DNA of 64,000 nt, taken from positions 43,021 to 107,020 of the forward strand of contig JALCLX010000008.1 in NCBI GenBank assembly GCA_022648165.1. Reading direction: 5' to 3'. Below, piece after piece: positions 1-9,414 of the stretch (its first letter is position 1; every line of letters starts with the position of its first letter). The notes under the pieces were generated by a model. It made no database searches, was not told the origin of the DNA, and saw only the letters and a list, made by a program, of their open reading frames with translations. The position numbers were made by a program, and so were the translations under genes. This DNA is from Ancrocorticia sp. Lineage in GTDB: Bacteria > Actinomycetota > Actinomycetes > Actinomycetales > Actinomycetaceae.

Positions 1-176
1 ATCTGTCCGACTTCACCAATGACAACTTCATCGACTTCTTTAGGATTGATGCCCGCTCTGGCGACGGCCTCCTTGACGACCATCGCGCCCATATCGATGG
101 GAGACAGTGCTTTCAAAGATCCTCCAAATGAACCGACTGGAAGCCTTGCACCACTGACAATGACAACATCTTTCAT
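1..176 (-). CDS. Acetyl-CoA acetyltransferase (thiolase), N-terminal part
   Basis: The gene runs off the left edge, so only about 58 N-terminal residues are visible. They begin MKDVVIVSGARLPVGSFGG and continue with a segment ending DEVVIGEVGQ, the usual N-terminus of type II thiolases (acetyl-CoA acetyltransferase, condensation or cleavage of acetoacetyl-CoA). The catalytic Cys lies beyond the window. The ORF track misses it because it is edge-truncated; the plus-strand ORF 19-447 is its shadow. A GAGGAG site lies 12 bases before the ATG, inside the end of the MFS gene, so the two are probably one operon with the CoA-transferase and SDR genes. Confidence 0.85.
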   Translation of the reverse strand, partial: MKDVVIVSGARLPVGSFGGSLKALSPIDMGAMVVKEAVARAGINPKEVDEVVIGEVGQ

Positions 177-185
177 AACAAACCC

Positions 186-1541
186 TTACTCCTCTTCCGC
201 TGTTGAAACGGAATCAGGATTATGCGACCGGTTGTTGAGCCCCCAGCAGAGCAAACCACCTACACAAGCCAGACCTACAATGAACCAGAGACCCGCCAAA
301 GCGTTGCCAGTAGCTTCTTCCAACCGCCCCATGACAGTAGGTCCAGTGAAACCACCAAGCAGCCCAATTGTGTTGACCAACGCTACGGCTGCAGCCGCTG
401 CCGCACCACTGAAACGCGCTGTTGGGAATGTGAAGAGCACCGATTGAATAACAAAAAACCAAAACGCCGCCAAACTGAACCCAACGACTGCAACGGTCAA
501 TACTGGAGACTTGGCCGCAATTGCGAGTCCAACCGCTACACATGAAAAACCGCTAAAAACAATAAGCTTTTGTTTAAGCAATGTGACTGCAAATTTGGGC
601 ACAATCAACGATCCAATTGCAGCAGCTATCCATGGGATAGCAGTAATCAATCCAACTGCGAGACTTCCCATTTCAGGATTGAATTGGGAGATCATACTGG
701 GAAGAAAGTAGCTCAGTGAATAGACGGCAATCTGATGGGTGAAGTAGATCACCACAATAAGCCAGATCATTGGATCCTTTATCACTACCAATAGTGACTT
801 CAACGACGAGTGCTCCGATGATGCTCCATCGTCTTCCGACTTCAGTTGATCGTCCAGAAGAGCTTTCTCCTCGCTGGTAAGCCATGCGGCATCATTAGGT
901 CGATCAGGAAGCCTTTTCCACACAAGCAACGCCAACAATACTGCAGGCATGCCCTCCAGGATGAACATCCATTGCCACCCTGCGATCCCCAAGAATCCGT
1001 GCATTTGCAAAAGTAATCCGCCAATTGGTGCACCAATGATATTGGCGACCGATACACCGAGAAGAAAGATACCTATCGCCTTTGCACGCGTCTTGCGAGG
1101 AAACCAGAAAGAAATGTAATAGATAATACCCGGGTAGAGGCCGGCTTCGGCGGCTCCTAGGAGGACTCTGATAGCATAAAAGCTATAGTCATTCCAAACG
1201 AATGCCATCGCCATTGCGATAATGCCCCAAGTGATCATGATGCGTGTGATCCAAAAACGAGCGCCAAACTTGTACATGGCCAGGTTCGAGGGAATCTCAA
1301 GTATCGCATAGAACGCAAAGAAAAGCCCCGCACCGAGACCATAAGCCGCAGCGCTCAAACCAATATCTGTTTCTAGCGCAGCCTTTGCCATGCCGATGTT
1401 AGTCCGGTCAATAAACGCGATCACATATACGACCACAAGCAACGGCATTAGTTTGCGAAAGTTCCTACTATTGATGCTTTCTAGCATCTCATCACGAGTT
1501 CGCCCCGTCTTAAGAATCTGGGCATCTGGCGACACTGCCAT
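186..1541 (-). CDS. MFS transporter, anion:cation symporter (ACS) type
   Basis: Major facilitator of about 450 residues with 12 predicted membrane helices. The N-terminal half carries the ACS-family signature FIDRTNIGMAKAAL followed by the FYAILEIPSNL stretch typical of phthalate, tartrate and hexuronate symporters, and the FWFPRKTRAKAIG loop. I place the start at the internal ATG (1541) because GAAGGGAG sits six bases upstream; the track ORF starts 14 codons earlier. It lies 10 bp before the thiolase and downstream of a CoA-transferase, so it likely imports the organic acid that those enzymes process. The substrate cannot be read from sequence. Confidence 0.85.
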   Translation of the reverse strand: MAVSPDAQILKTGRTRDEMLESINSRNFRKLMPLLVVVYVIAFIDRTNIGMAKAALETDIGLSAAAYGLGAGLFFAFYAILEIPSNLAMYKFGARFWITRIMITWGIIAMAMAFVWNDYSFYAIRVLLGAAEAGLYPGIIYYISFWFPRKTRAKAIGIFLLGVSVANIIGAPIGGLLLQMHGFLGIAGWQWMFILEGMPAVLLALLVWKRLPDRPNDAAWLTSEEKALLDDQLKSEDDGASSEHSSLKSLLVVIKDPMIWLIVVIYFTHQIAVYSLSYFLPSMISQFNPEMGSLAVGLITAIPWIAAAIGSLIVPKFAVTLLKQKLIVFSGFSCVAVGLAIAAKSPVLTVAVVGFSLAAFWFFVIQSVLFTFPTARFSGAAAAAAVALVNTIGLLGGFTGPTVMGRLEEATGNALAGLWFIVGLACVGGLLCWGLNNRSHNPDSVSTAEEE

Positions 1542-1773
1542 GTTGCTCCCTTCAATTGCTGGTAGATCGGTACTTCGTCGCACCGATCACATACTTGAAC
1601 CGCCGTCCAACTGGCGCGGTTTTGCTCATTGATGGGACACTTGTGCTGAGTGTGGATTCCAGTCCATCCTCTGGCAACTGTGCGGTTGGCGGCAGCACGC
1701 GATACTCTCGCCAACCGCACTATCCCCTTGTCTTTTTAGTCCTAGTGGTCTTTTGACGATCCAAGGAAGGACA

Positions 1774-3237
1774 CTAGAGCTGTTCCAATCGTGCTAGTGC
1801 GAGAGCCTCACGTGCTGTGGCACTAGCATCGACACTTCTCACTACCCATCCTTTCCGCTCAAGTTGCAGTGTGTAGTACTCCGTGCACAGGAATACTTCC
1901 TGGCCTCTGTCTAGGGAGGCCGCACCATTGAATGTCAGCTGGTCAACCCTCTCCACCCATTTGGGATAGTGAGCTTTGGACTTCATCAGAAAACACACAC
2001 GTTTCGCGCCATCCACGATGTCCATGAAACCTCCACAGCCCACGGCCTTGCCCGCGAACGCTGAAACATTGACGTTTCCAGCACCGTCAACCTGCCCCAC
2101 ACCCATGAACGTGATATCCACGCCTCCACCGTTGTAGAAATCGAATTGCGCTGGGTGAGAAATAATGGCTTGCGGATGCAGGGCACACCCAAAGTCGACG
2201 CCACCCAAAGGAATGCCGCCATATATACCTGATTCGACGGTCAATGTCACCCGATCCAGCATCTTTTCTCGAGCCAAAGCCACGCCGATCGTATCTCCGG
2301 GTATCCCGGTGCCAAGATTGATAATGTCTCCAGGATGTACAAGTTCGACGCCGCGATTCCCGATCATTGTTCTTTCTGGCGAGATCTCAGCTGCGGCCAT
2401 TGCAGCTTCCACGTTCTGCGGCGTCGCGTAGCCACTGATAAGATTCATATCCACTGGCACGAATCCACTCGATTGCCGATGGTACGCACTCGGGTCGGAA
2501 CACACCATAACGTAATCGATCAGGACACCTGGAACGTTGACTAGCCGAGGCATGATGTCGCCAGGTTTGACAATCTCCTTAACCTGCGCAATGACTATTC
2601 CGCCTTGATTGTGTACGGCCTGGGCAATAGCCAAAGAATCAAGAATTGTTGCATCATCTTCCTGACTCATATTGCCAAATGAATCTATACGCGAACCACG
2701 AATGATTCCAACATTCATCGCGAACGGTTTGTAGCGCAGATACTCACGTCCGTCTATATTTACGATCTCAACGTACTCGTCTGCCGCTACATTCTGTTTT
2801 GTCAAATCATTGAGACGACCACCATCAACGCGCGGATCGACAAAAGTTCCGAGACCGACCGACGAAAGCTGGCCAGGACGTCCTGCAGCAATTGTCCGGT
2901 ACAACGTGGAAATCTGGCCTTGCGGAAGGCACACACACTCCACCGCGTTTGAACCGAGAAGGTCTGCCATCGGCGGATTGAGTCCCCAATGTGGTCCCAC
3001 TACGCGCTTAACTAATCCAGCATGCGCGATCCTAGCAAGGCCAGCTAATCGATTCGATTGTCCCGCCGCGTGCACCCACGTCAGCCCATTGGGATGCCCT
3101 TTTTCGACAAAGCTCCGTTCAATCTGTGCATAGATCTCGTCCGCTACGGACATCATCGTGAAGCCATCCGATACAACAGTGGCTCCGCACGGGATTAAAT
3201 CCGCCACATCGTCAGGTGAAACCAGTCTGTAGGTCAC
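1774..3237 (-). CDS. Acyl-CoA:acetate/3-ketoacid CoA-transferase family protein
   Basis: A 487-residue single-chain family I CoA-transferase resembling propionate CoA-transferase/YdiF, with the alpha and beta halves fused. The second half contains VESGIYGG with the glutamate expected to form the CoA thioester, followed by GGVDFGCALHPQ and FYNGGGVDITFMG blocks typical of the family. It would transfer CoA between short-chain acids in the cytoplasm. Its ATG overlaps the stop of the upstream SDR gene (ATGA), so translation is probably coupled. About 230 bp separate it from the MFS gene, leaving room for an internal promoter or terminator. Confidence 0.85.
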   Translation of the reverse strand: MTYRLVSPDDVADLIPCGATVVSDGFTMMSVADEIYAQIERSFVEKGHPNGLTWVHAAGQSNRLAGLARIAHAGLVKRVVGPHWGLNPPMADLLGSNAVECVCLPQGQISTLYRTIAAGRPGQLSSVGLGTFVDPRVDGGRLNDLTKQNVAADEYVEIVNIDGREYLRYKPFAMNVGIIRGSRIDSFGNMSQEDDATILDSLAIAQAVHNQGGIVIAQVKEIVKPGDIMPRLVNVPGVLIDYVMVCSDPSAYHRQSSGFVPVDMNLISGYATPQNVEAAMAAAEISPERTMIGNRGVELVHPGDIINLGTGIPGDTIGVALAREKMLDRVTLTVESGIYGGIPLGGVDFGCALHPQAIISHPAQFDFYNGGGVDITFMGVGQVDGAGNVNVSAFAGKAVGCGGFMDIVDGAKRVCFLMKSKAHYPKWVERVDQLTFNGAASLDRGQEVFLCTEYYTLQLERKGWVVRSVDASATAREALALARLEQL

Positions 3238-3971
3238 AGCTTGTATCCTCCACCGATGTTAATAACTTCGCCGGTAAGGTATGCGGCATCATCAGAAGCT
3301 AGAAAAGCGACGAGCTTTGCAACATCATTAGGCTGTCCAACCCTCTTTAGCGGAATCTTCGCAAGCTGCGCATCGTACAGGTGTTGCGGCATCGCGCGTG
3401 TCATATCAGTCTCGATAAAACCAGGGCAGATCGCGTTTGCAGTGACGTTCTTGAACGCCAGTTCCTTCGAAATTGAGCGAGTCAGCGAAACAACGCCTCC
3501 TTTTGCTGCCGCATAGTTTGTCTGACCGATATTCCCCATCCATGATGCCGATGCAACATTAACGATGCGCCCGTATTTCATCTCGCGCATGTGCGATCCG
3601 ACGGCTCGGCATGTGTAGAACACGGCAGAGAGATCCACTGCAATAACTTGGCTCCATTGAGCATCGGTCATCTTGTGAAGCATGGCGTCACGGTTGATTC
3701 CCGCATTATTCACTAGTATGTGAATCTGCCCAAATTGTTCGACGATCTCAGACACAGCATTATTAACCTTGCTGCTATCTGAAACATCGAGTTTCATCGC
3801 CACGGATCCATTTCCACATTCATTCGCTGTCTCGGAGGCAGCGTCCAGAATCTGATCTATCACTACGACTCGAGCGCCACGATCCGCAAGTGTCAGCGCG
3901 ATGGCTTTCCCAATACCTCGCGCTGCTCCCGTCACAAATGCCAGTTTCCCTTCAAATGGCTTCACATCCAT
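3234..3971 (-). CDS. Short-chain dehydrogenase/reductase (FabG/acetoacetyl-CoA reductase-like)
   Basis: Classical SDR of 245 residues. The NAD(P)-binding motif TGAARGIGKAIA is at residues 14-25, NNAG near residue 90, and catalytic Ser and Tyr-Lys in NVASASWMG and YAAAKGG. The C-terminal DVAKLVAFLASDDAAYLTGEVINIGGGY is typical of FabG/PhaB reductases. With a CoA-transferase and thiolase downstream it more likely acts on 3-hydroxyacyl- or acetoacetyl-CoA than in fatty acid synthesis. AAGGAAGAG lies seven bases before the ATG. It appears to be the first gene of the minus-strand operon. Confidence 0.85.
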   Translation of the reverse strand: MDVKPFEGKLAFVTGAARGIGKAIALTLADRGARVVVIDQILDAASETANECGNGSVAMKLDVSDSSKVNNAVSEIVEQFGQIHILVNNAGINRDAMLHKMTDAQWSQVIAVDLSAVFYTCRAVGSHMREMKYGRIVNVASASWMGNIGQTNYAAAKGGVVSLTRSISKELAFKNVTANAICPGFIETDMTRAMPQHLYDAQLAKIPLKRVGQPNDVAKLVAFLASDDAAYLTGEVINIGGGYKL

Positions 3972-4748
3972 TGACGTTCTCTTCCTTCTGCAATTGTCTA
4001 TGCTTCGCTAACCCGCTTCAGTGCAGGAATCTCAATCAGGTGAATTCGCCGTACCGTCTCGCGCGCACACTGTCACCTAATCGCACGAGTCGCGAACATT
4101 GAGAAGTCATCCTTGTCTTCTGATCGATGAGGATCGTCATCGACATTCACAGGCTATTGAGCTGGCCATTTATTAAGCAACGTTAAGCAAAGAAAGGCCG
4201 TCTGCTCTTCAGGTTTGCTGATCGAGCATATGGGAAACCTGTAGAATTCACGCAAGGCTCTTTGATGAATCAAATTATGATCACCGCTCTGACGGCAAAT
4301 AAGAATAGCTAAGACACCATCCCAAAACAGATCTTTCATAGTCCTGGGCACAGTGAACCGGGAAGAATCATTCGAGCTATACCATTTCCTTCAGCAAAGA
4401 GCTCCGCTAACGTGGCGCGAATTGCGCGCAGAGCTGTGGCAGCCTGTGCCACTTTTCTATCCAGCAGCGCGAGTTGTGCCCAGCTGATTCCGAGGCGCCA
4501 GAATAACGCTTGCCAAAACGCCTAGCGCTGCACATATGTGCAAAGCCCACTCCAACAGGAAGAAAAGGCACCAACGCCCACTATCCCGATAAGCGAGAAG
4601 AGCACACTTCACCCGCACACACAGCCCTGACCTGCACTTTTACAACCAGATAATCAAGGTACCCCGGATTCATCTAGCTGTAGAGGCCAGAAGTGCACAT
4701 ATATGCAGAAACCACCCCACAAGAAATCAAAACCTCCACATGCTGCGA
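3972..4748. other. Intergenic region without a convincing gene
   Basis: About 780 bp upstream of the SDR operon. Short ORFs on both strands lack a recognisable family or ribosome-binding site. Palindromes GCACATATGTGC (near 4530) and TGCACATATATGCA (near 4692) could be regulator sites but have no obvious promoter around them. The promoter of the SDR operon must lie close to 4000-4100; I could not identify convincing -35 and -10 boxes. Confidence 0.4.
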
Positions 4749-5171
4749 TCAGCACTCATGTTCGGCAGAGGGGCCGATGTCGCCGGCTGGTGCAGCGCTC
4801 GGAACCAGAGTGCTCGGGGTGCCGAAGTCGCTTGGCGCGGGCTCAGGTGCCTCCCCAATATTTGCCATCACCACGTTCATGCGGTCAGTGGACTGAAGCG
4901 CGACATCATATGTACCATCTCCGTTGACATTAACTCTCTCACTGCTGAGTCCCCAACCGTTCCACAATCTCAAGCTCCGGGCAATCGCTTTCTTCGAAAA
5001 AGAAGGTAGCCCCGATGGCGCCCGATTGATCTTCATCGGCTGTTCAATGTACATGGTTATTGTTTTTGCTCCGACAGACGATCCCTTGACCCGATACTTC
5101 ACCGTGAAGGTTGCATTGCGCGCGACCTTCACCGCTCCCCGGTCATTCCTTCGTGACGGTAGGGCGCGCAA
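4749..5171 (-). pseudogene. Possible fragment of a secreted or surface protein
   Basis: A 140-codon frame whose middle reads like real protein (FTVKYRVKGSSVGAK, NVNGDGTYDVALQS), resembling an Ig-like or adhesin beta-domain, followed by a Pro/Ala-rich tail. There is no signal peptide or membrane anchor, no good start (track start is TTG), and no partner gene. I read it as a remnant of a larger exported protein; a short cytoplasmic protein or chance ORF is possible. Confidence 0.3.
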
Positions 5172-5265
5172 ACCCAGTGCTCCTCAGCTGCCGAAAACTC
5201 CAGGAAAATATAACGCCCTGGTCACAACCGCGAAACATTGTCGCAACGCAGCCAGTATACGTTTA

Positions 5266-5282
5266 GCTTACTGACACTAAGC
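5266..5282. promoter_or_regulatory. Inverted repeat upstream of the XRE-cupin gene
   Basis: Arms GCTTA and TAAGC flank a 7-base spacer about 20 bp before the start codon, just downstream of a TATACG hexamer that could be a -10 box. The position fits an autoregulatory operator. The short arms make this tentative. Confidence 0.3.
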
Positions 5283-5301
5283 GTTATGAATACTAGGAGG
5301 C

Positions 5302-5886
5302 ATGGTGGAAGACCTTAACCTCGGCGAGCGGGTGCGCGAGTTACGCGCCCTTCGCCACATGTCCACGCGGCAGCTTGCCGAACTCGCAGGAATCAGCGCT
5401 GGATACGTCAGTCAAATTGAAAACGGGCAAGCAAATGTGAGTCTGGACGTTTTACGCAAGATCGCCGACGCCTTTGGAGTCCAATGGACGGATTTTTTTA
5501 GTGCCACACCAAAACTGGGAAGGATTCTCCGCAAAGAAGACCGCCCCACACTCTCTTTAGGTTCGGCCGTGCGCCATTACGGGATCACGCAAGCCCCGAT
5601 AGGAGCTGTAGAAGTTTTTCTCTCGGAATATGAACCTGGATCTGGAGAAGGAAACGAAAGCTACACACATGGAGATTCTCAGGAGATCTGCATCATCATC
5701 ACGGGAACATTCAAGTTCACACTCGGCGGGGAAAGCTATCAGCTCAATGCTGGTGACAGCCTCGAATATCGCACGTCAACCCCACACAGCATTGTCAACA
5801 TCGGTGCGGACGAGGGACAGGCAATCTGGGTGGTGACCCCGCCAACTCAACAGTCCTTGCGAACGCAAGAACGGTATTCACACTAA
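5302..5886 (+). CDS. XRE-family regulator with C-terminal cupin domain
   Basis: 194 residues. Residues 6-62 form a Cro/C1 helix-turn-helix (STRQLAELAGISAGYVSQIENG), residues 115-185 a cupin barrel with the HGDSQEICIIITG pattern. Such HTH-cupin proteins sense small molecules and regulate amine, amino acid or sulfur metabolism. AGGAGG is only one base before the ATG, so the GTG three bases further on may be the true start. It stands just upstream of, and probably controls, the binding protein/amidohydrolase operon. Confidence 0.85.
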   Translation: MVEDLNLGERVRELRALRHMSTRQLAELAGISAGYVSQIENGQANVSLDVLRKIADAFGVQWTDFFSATPKLGRILRKEDRPTLSLGSAVRHYGITQAPIGAVEVFLSEYEPGSGEGNESYTHGDSQEICIIITGTFKFTLGGESYQLNAGDSLEYRTSTPHSIVNIGADEGQAIWVVTPPTQQSLRTQERYSH

Positions 5887-5936
5887 GCCATTAAACCCCA
5901 CAAACACGAGAAACTTCTCAAATCAAAGGAATCCAC

Positions 5937-7028
5937 ATGAATAGGCACACTTCTTTCCGAATTTTTGTCTCACTCTCTCTTCTTAGCACTCTCGGCCTGA
6001 CGGCATGCTCCTCAACTGACGCTGACGAAGCGGAACAGATGACGGTGCAATTCGGCATCCCCACGGCGATGGGTGCCAATAACGCGCCGATGGCCGTGGC
6101 GGAAGGCATGGGCTACTTTGACGAGGAGGGATTGGATGTTGAGCTTGTTGTGACGGGCGATTCCACCTCCATTGTGCAAGGCGTCGATTCGGGAACCCTC
6201 GACATTGGGAGCACACCCCCCGAACCAATCTGGCAGGCGATCTCTCAGGGCAGCGATCTCGAACTGGTGTACAACTACATCCGGAAGCAAACAGGTTCTC
6301 TTGCCGTGCTTGCCGATAGCGATATCGAAACGCTCGCTGATCTCAAAGGCGGAGTGATCGGCCAATACAGCCTGGGAACATCAAACATGCTCCTTTCGGA
6401 AGGGATCCTGGCATCCGTTGGACTCGAACCGGACGTCGATTACACCCATCTTGCCGTGGGCACGGGAGCCGCCGCTCTCGAGGCGTTGCAAAACGGCGAC
6501 GTCGACGCCTTGTCCCTGTGGGATACAGAATACGCGGCCTTCGAAGAACAAGGGGTAGAACTGCGCTATTTCACGACAGACGAGGTTGCCTCTTTGTTCT
6601 CGACAACATATTTCACGACGACGTCCTACGCGGTTGAGCACAGCGAGGAAATCGAAGCATTTGGACGGGCCATGGCCAAAGCCACCCTATTCACGGCAAC
6701 GAACCCCGAGGCGGCACTACGCATTATGTACCGTGATTACCCCGAGACGATTACCGCTGGCAACACTGAGGATGAGCAGCTGGCCACAGACTTGACTGCC
6801 CTCACCAAGCGCATCGAACTACTGGAAGCTGACGATCCCCAATCGAACGGCACGTGGGGAGAATACACGCAAGAGTCGCTCCAATCCTGGGCGGACTTTG
6901 CCCTCTCCTCCGGAATAGTGGATACGGAAGTAGATACCGTCGCCGCAGCACCTAACACATTTGTCACTGCATACAACGATTTCGACGCCCAGAGTGTCAT
7001 CGATGAAGCCAAAGACTGGACCGAATAA
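5937..7028 (+). CDS. ABC transporter substrate-binding lipoprotein (NMT1/SsuA-like)
   Basis: 363 residues with a lipoprotein signal peptide (LSTLGLTACSS, lipidated Cys in the LTAC box). The mature part has the GMGYFDEEGLDVELV and GTLDIGSTPPEPIWQAI blocks of the taurine/nitrate/thiamine-precursor binding family, so it likely captures a small sulfonate, nitrogenous or pyrimidine-like solute outside the membrane. Its TAA overlaps the next ATG (TAATG). No permease gene is present, and the ATPase downstream is truncated, so the importer is incomplete here. Confidence 0.85.
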   Translation: MNRHTSFRIFVSLSLLSTLGLTACSSTDADEAEQMTVQFGIPTAMGANNAPMAVAEGMGYFDEEGLDVELVVTGDSTSIVQGVDSGTLDIGSTPPEPIWQAISQGSDLELVYNYIRKQTGSLAVLADSDIETLADLKGGVIGQYSLGTSNMLLSEGILASVGLEPDVDYTHLAVGTGAAALEALQNGDVDALSLWDTEYAAFEEQGVELRYFTTDEVASLFSTTYFTTTSYAVEHSEEIEAFGRAMAKATLFTATNPEAALRIMYRDYPETITAGNTEDEQLATDLTALTKRIELLEADDPQSNGTWGEYTQESLQSWADFALSSGIVDTEVDTVAAAPNTFVTAYNDFDAQSVIDEAKDWTE

Positions 7029-8362
7029 TGGCGAAAAAGACCATCCCCTTCACTGCCGGGATACCCGCTATCGATCATCATTCTCACGCTGGTTATGTGA
7101 GACCTGGTGAGCAACTCGAGGGTATCGATGCGCTGGAACGAGAATACGCCATGGGCTATCTCGAATCGCACCTCCCTTCTGCGGTGTACCTCAGTTACGT
7201 GGACGCCGTCGTCGCCCATGACGAAACAACCCTGGCGAAACTGGAAAAGCAGTACCGCATCTCCCACATTCTCAAGGACGGAATCCGCTTCCAGAAGACG
7301 ACGATCCACGGTTCTTCCCTTGCCTCCGGAAGCCGGGCTCTCTATGGGGATCTCAGCGAAGCAGAGCTCGTGTCCGCTAGCACGCAGCAACGAATCGCCG
7401 ATTTTCCCGGTCTCTATGACCGCGCTTTGGCATTATCGGATACGTCCTGTGTACTCACGGATATTCCCCGCATCGATGCCGCCCAATGGTCTTCACAGCG
7501 TTACAAGCCGATTGCGCGGATTGACCCCTATCTCTATCCACTCGGACATCCGGATTTCATCCGTCGAGGAAGTGACACGCCACGTTTTCGAAGGATCTTC
7601 TCCACGGTATTGCACGAGCTCTTGGAGGACGAAGGCCTTGCTGAAATCCCAACAGATTTCAACGATTACCTCGCATTTGTTCGCACATCAATCACCAATC
7701 GGCACAACAATGGCTTCGTCGGCCTCAAGATCGCTTCCGCTTACGTGCGCACGCTAGAGTTTGTTCGCCGCGATTACCGCGATGCTGAAGCTGCGTACGC
7801 AACGTTGCATGGCGACGACGTCGACCCCACTGCGTATCGAATCCTCGCAGACTACTTGGTATTTGCGATAGCTGAACAAGCGGCAGCTGAAGGATTGCCA
7901 ATACAAATCCACACGGGAATGGGCCACAGCGAACCAGGCTTGACTTTGCGCAATGCCGATCCGCGCAACTTGGATGGCCTGCTTTCCGACCGCGCGCTCA
8001 ATCAGCTCCCGATCATATTGATCCACGGCGGCTACCCGTATACCTCGTATGTTGCCGCGCTCAGCCAGGCACATGGGAACGTGTACACAGATTTCTCCTG
8101 GATGCCCTACCTCCAGCATCACACTGTGGAGCGGCTCCTCCAGGAGTGGCTTGAGGTACTGCCGGCAAACAAGGTCCTCTTTGGCACGGACACCGGCCAA
8201 CCCGAATTCCATGTGGCAGCTACCGAAAGGTCTCGCCTCCTCCTTGACCGAGTGCTGACCTCCGGAGTGACGGATCGGCTCTGGACAGTATCCCAGGCCG
8301 AATGGTTGGCACACCGAGTCTTCCATGAAAACCTGGCCGCAATCTACCGATTGGATTCATGA
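7028..8362 (+). CDS. Amidohydrolase family protein
   Basis: 444 residues of the amidohydrolase_2 (TIM-barrel metal hydrolase) type. Metal-ligand candidates are the N-terminal IDHHSHAGY, QIHTGMGH in the middle, ILIHGGYPY, and a late FGTDTG aspartate. Enzymes of this group hydrolyse or decarboxylate ring or amide compounds. Its start overlaps the binding-protein stop and its own stop overlaps the ATPase start (ATGA), a tight operon; it probably acts on the compound captured by the binding protein. The exact substrate is unknown. Confidence 0.8.
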   Translation: MAKKTIPFTAGIPAIDHHSHAGYVRPGEQLEGIDALEREYAMGYLESHLPSAVYLSYVDAVVAHDETTLAKLEKQYRISHILKDGIRFQKTTIHGSSLASGSRALYGDLSEAELVSASTQQRIADFPGLYDRALALSDTSCVLTDIPRIDAAQWSSQRYKPIARIDPYLYPLGHPDFIRRGSDTPRFRRIFSTVLHELLEDEGLAEIPTDFNDYLAFVRTSITNRHNNGFVGLKIASAYVRTLEFVRRDYRDAEAAYATLHGDDVDPTAYRILADYLVFAIAEQAAAEGLPIQIHTGMGHSEPGLTLRNADPRNLDGLLSDRALNQLPIILIHGGYPYTSYVAALSQAHGNVYTDFSWMPYLQHHTVERLLQEWLEVLPANKVLFGTDTGQPEFHVAATERSRLLLDRVLTSGVTDRLWTVSQAEWLAHRVFHENLAAIYRLDS

Positions 8363-8916
8363 TGGCCGAACGACTGATAGAGATCTCGGACCTTTCGAAA
8401 ACCTACACCACAAAATCCGGACAGGTCGATGCACTGTCCCATGTGAATCTGAATATCGATCGCGGAGAGTTTATTGCCATCGTCGGTCCAAGTGGCTGCG
8501 GGAAGACAACACTGATCCGTATTCTCGCCGGGCTTGAGCAGCATACGGAAGGAGGCGCATTGCTAGGGGATAAGGAGATCGGTCCGCCTCGAGGAGACAC
8601 GGGGATGGTCTTTCAGAAAGCCACATTACTTCCCTGGCTCAATATCCTTGACAATGTCATGCTGCCCTTGAGCCTGAAGAAGAAGATCACCGCTCAGGAC
8701 CGCGAGCGCGCCCAATCGCTGCTCCGTATGGTTGGTCTGGACGAATTTGCCCGCAAGCGGCCCAACGAACTATCCGGAGGCATGCAACAACGCGCAGCTA
8801 TATGCCGTGCGCTCGTCCACAATCCCAAGGTTCTCCTCATGGATGAGCCTTTCGGCGCCCTCGATGCCATGACTCGTGACCTTCTCAACGGAAACGCAAT
8901 GCTCTTCTCAGCTTGA
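8359..8916 (+). pseudogene. Truncated ABC transporter ATPase (nitrate/sulfonate/taurine type)
   Basis: 185 residues with Walker A GPSGCGKTT, Q-loop MVFQKATLLPW, signature LSGGMQQR and Walker B VLLMDEPFGALDAMT. Homology stops after RDLLN; the frame then ends GNAMLFSA and stop. Normal members are about 250-260 residues and continue with the H-loop (VTHD) and a C-terminal helical region, both missing. The permease that should accompany it is also absent. I read this as a deletion that removed the 3' end of the gene and the permease; the sequence after about 8890 is unrelated. Confidence 0.8.
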
Positions 8917-9031
8917 CCGCGTAGCGTTCGATGGTGCTTCTCGGCAATCAAAGGGATCCTGTTTAACCACCGAATTCTTATCACCGCGTGGGCACGGCGA
9001 GGCCGTCGCCCGCTCCAACCCCGCCCCGTAA

Positions 9032-9104
9032 CTTTCTCTAGTCGGAAGCGGCATTTCCGCAGTAATTGGTTCCACCCGAGTCCCGTTTCAGCTAGAAAAA
9101 GCAC
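9032..9104. repeat. Dispersed palindromic element, copy B
   Basis: A 73 bp block that matches 46198-46270 over most of its right half: GCGGCATTTCCGCAGTA and TTTCAGCTAGAAAAAGCAC are shared nearly base for base. The left arm is degenerate (CTTTCTCTAGTCGG), whereas the copy near 46.2 kb has intact inverted arms. It sits in the non-coding scar after the truncated ABC ATPase. Confidence 0.6.
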
Positions 9105-9156
9105 TGGATTGGACGCGGCGGCGGCATCCGCGAGCTCCACCAAAACCGTTCCCACG

Positions 9157-9210
9157 TGCCACCAGCCGCCCAGATGAAGAGATTGCCACCAGCCGCCCAG
9201 GTTAAGAGAT
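9157..9210. repeat. 27 bp tandem duplication
   Basis: Two adjacent copies of a unit starting TGCCACCAGCCGCCCAG and ending AAGAGAT, differing at two positions. It lies in the roughly 500 bp without a gene between the truncated ATPase and the TetR gene. Confidence 0.8.
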
Positions 9211-9414
9211 AATGTCCTGTGTTGCGCCGTGCGGTGCAGCCAATGCACGATGAGTTGCGAAGGCAAGGCACCGCGCACCTGCACAAATCTACATCGAAGG
9301 GCACTAACGCACACTAACATGGACTTTGCTGACGCAACGCCGGCGCGCCTCCGGCCCATCACCGTAACCGAACCTGCACGGCATCGGATACCTCCACGAG
9401 CTACGAAAGCTGAT

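Noticed and set aside
19-447. Plus-strand ORF at the left edge
   Set aside because: It is the shadow of the thiolase start and of the MFS C-terminus, both of which have clear family sequence on the minus strand.
8694-9362. 222-codon minus-strand ORF after the ABC ATPase
   Set aside because: Half lies antisense to the ATPase and the rest covers repeats; no domain is recognisable. A trace of a transposase tail cannot be excluded.
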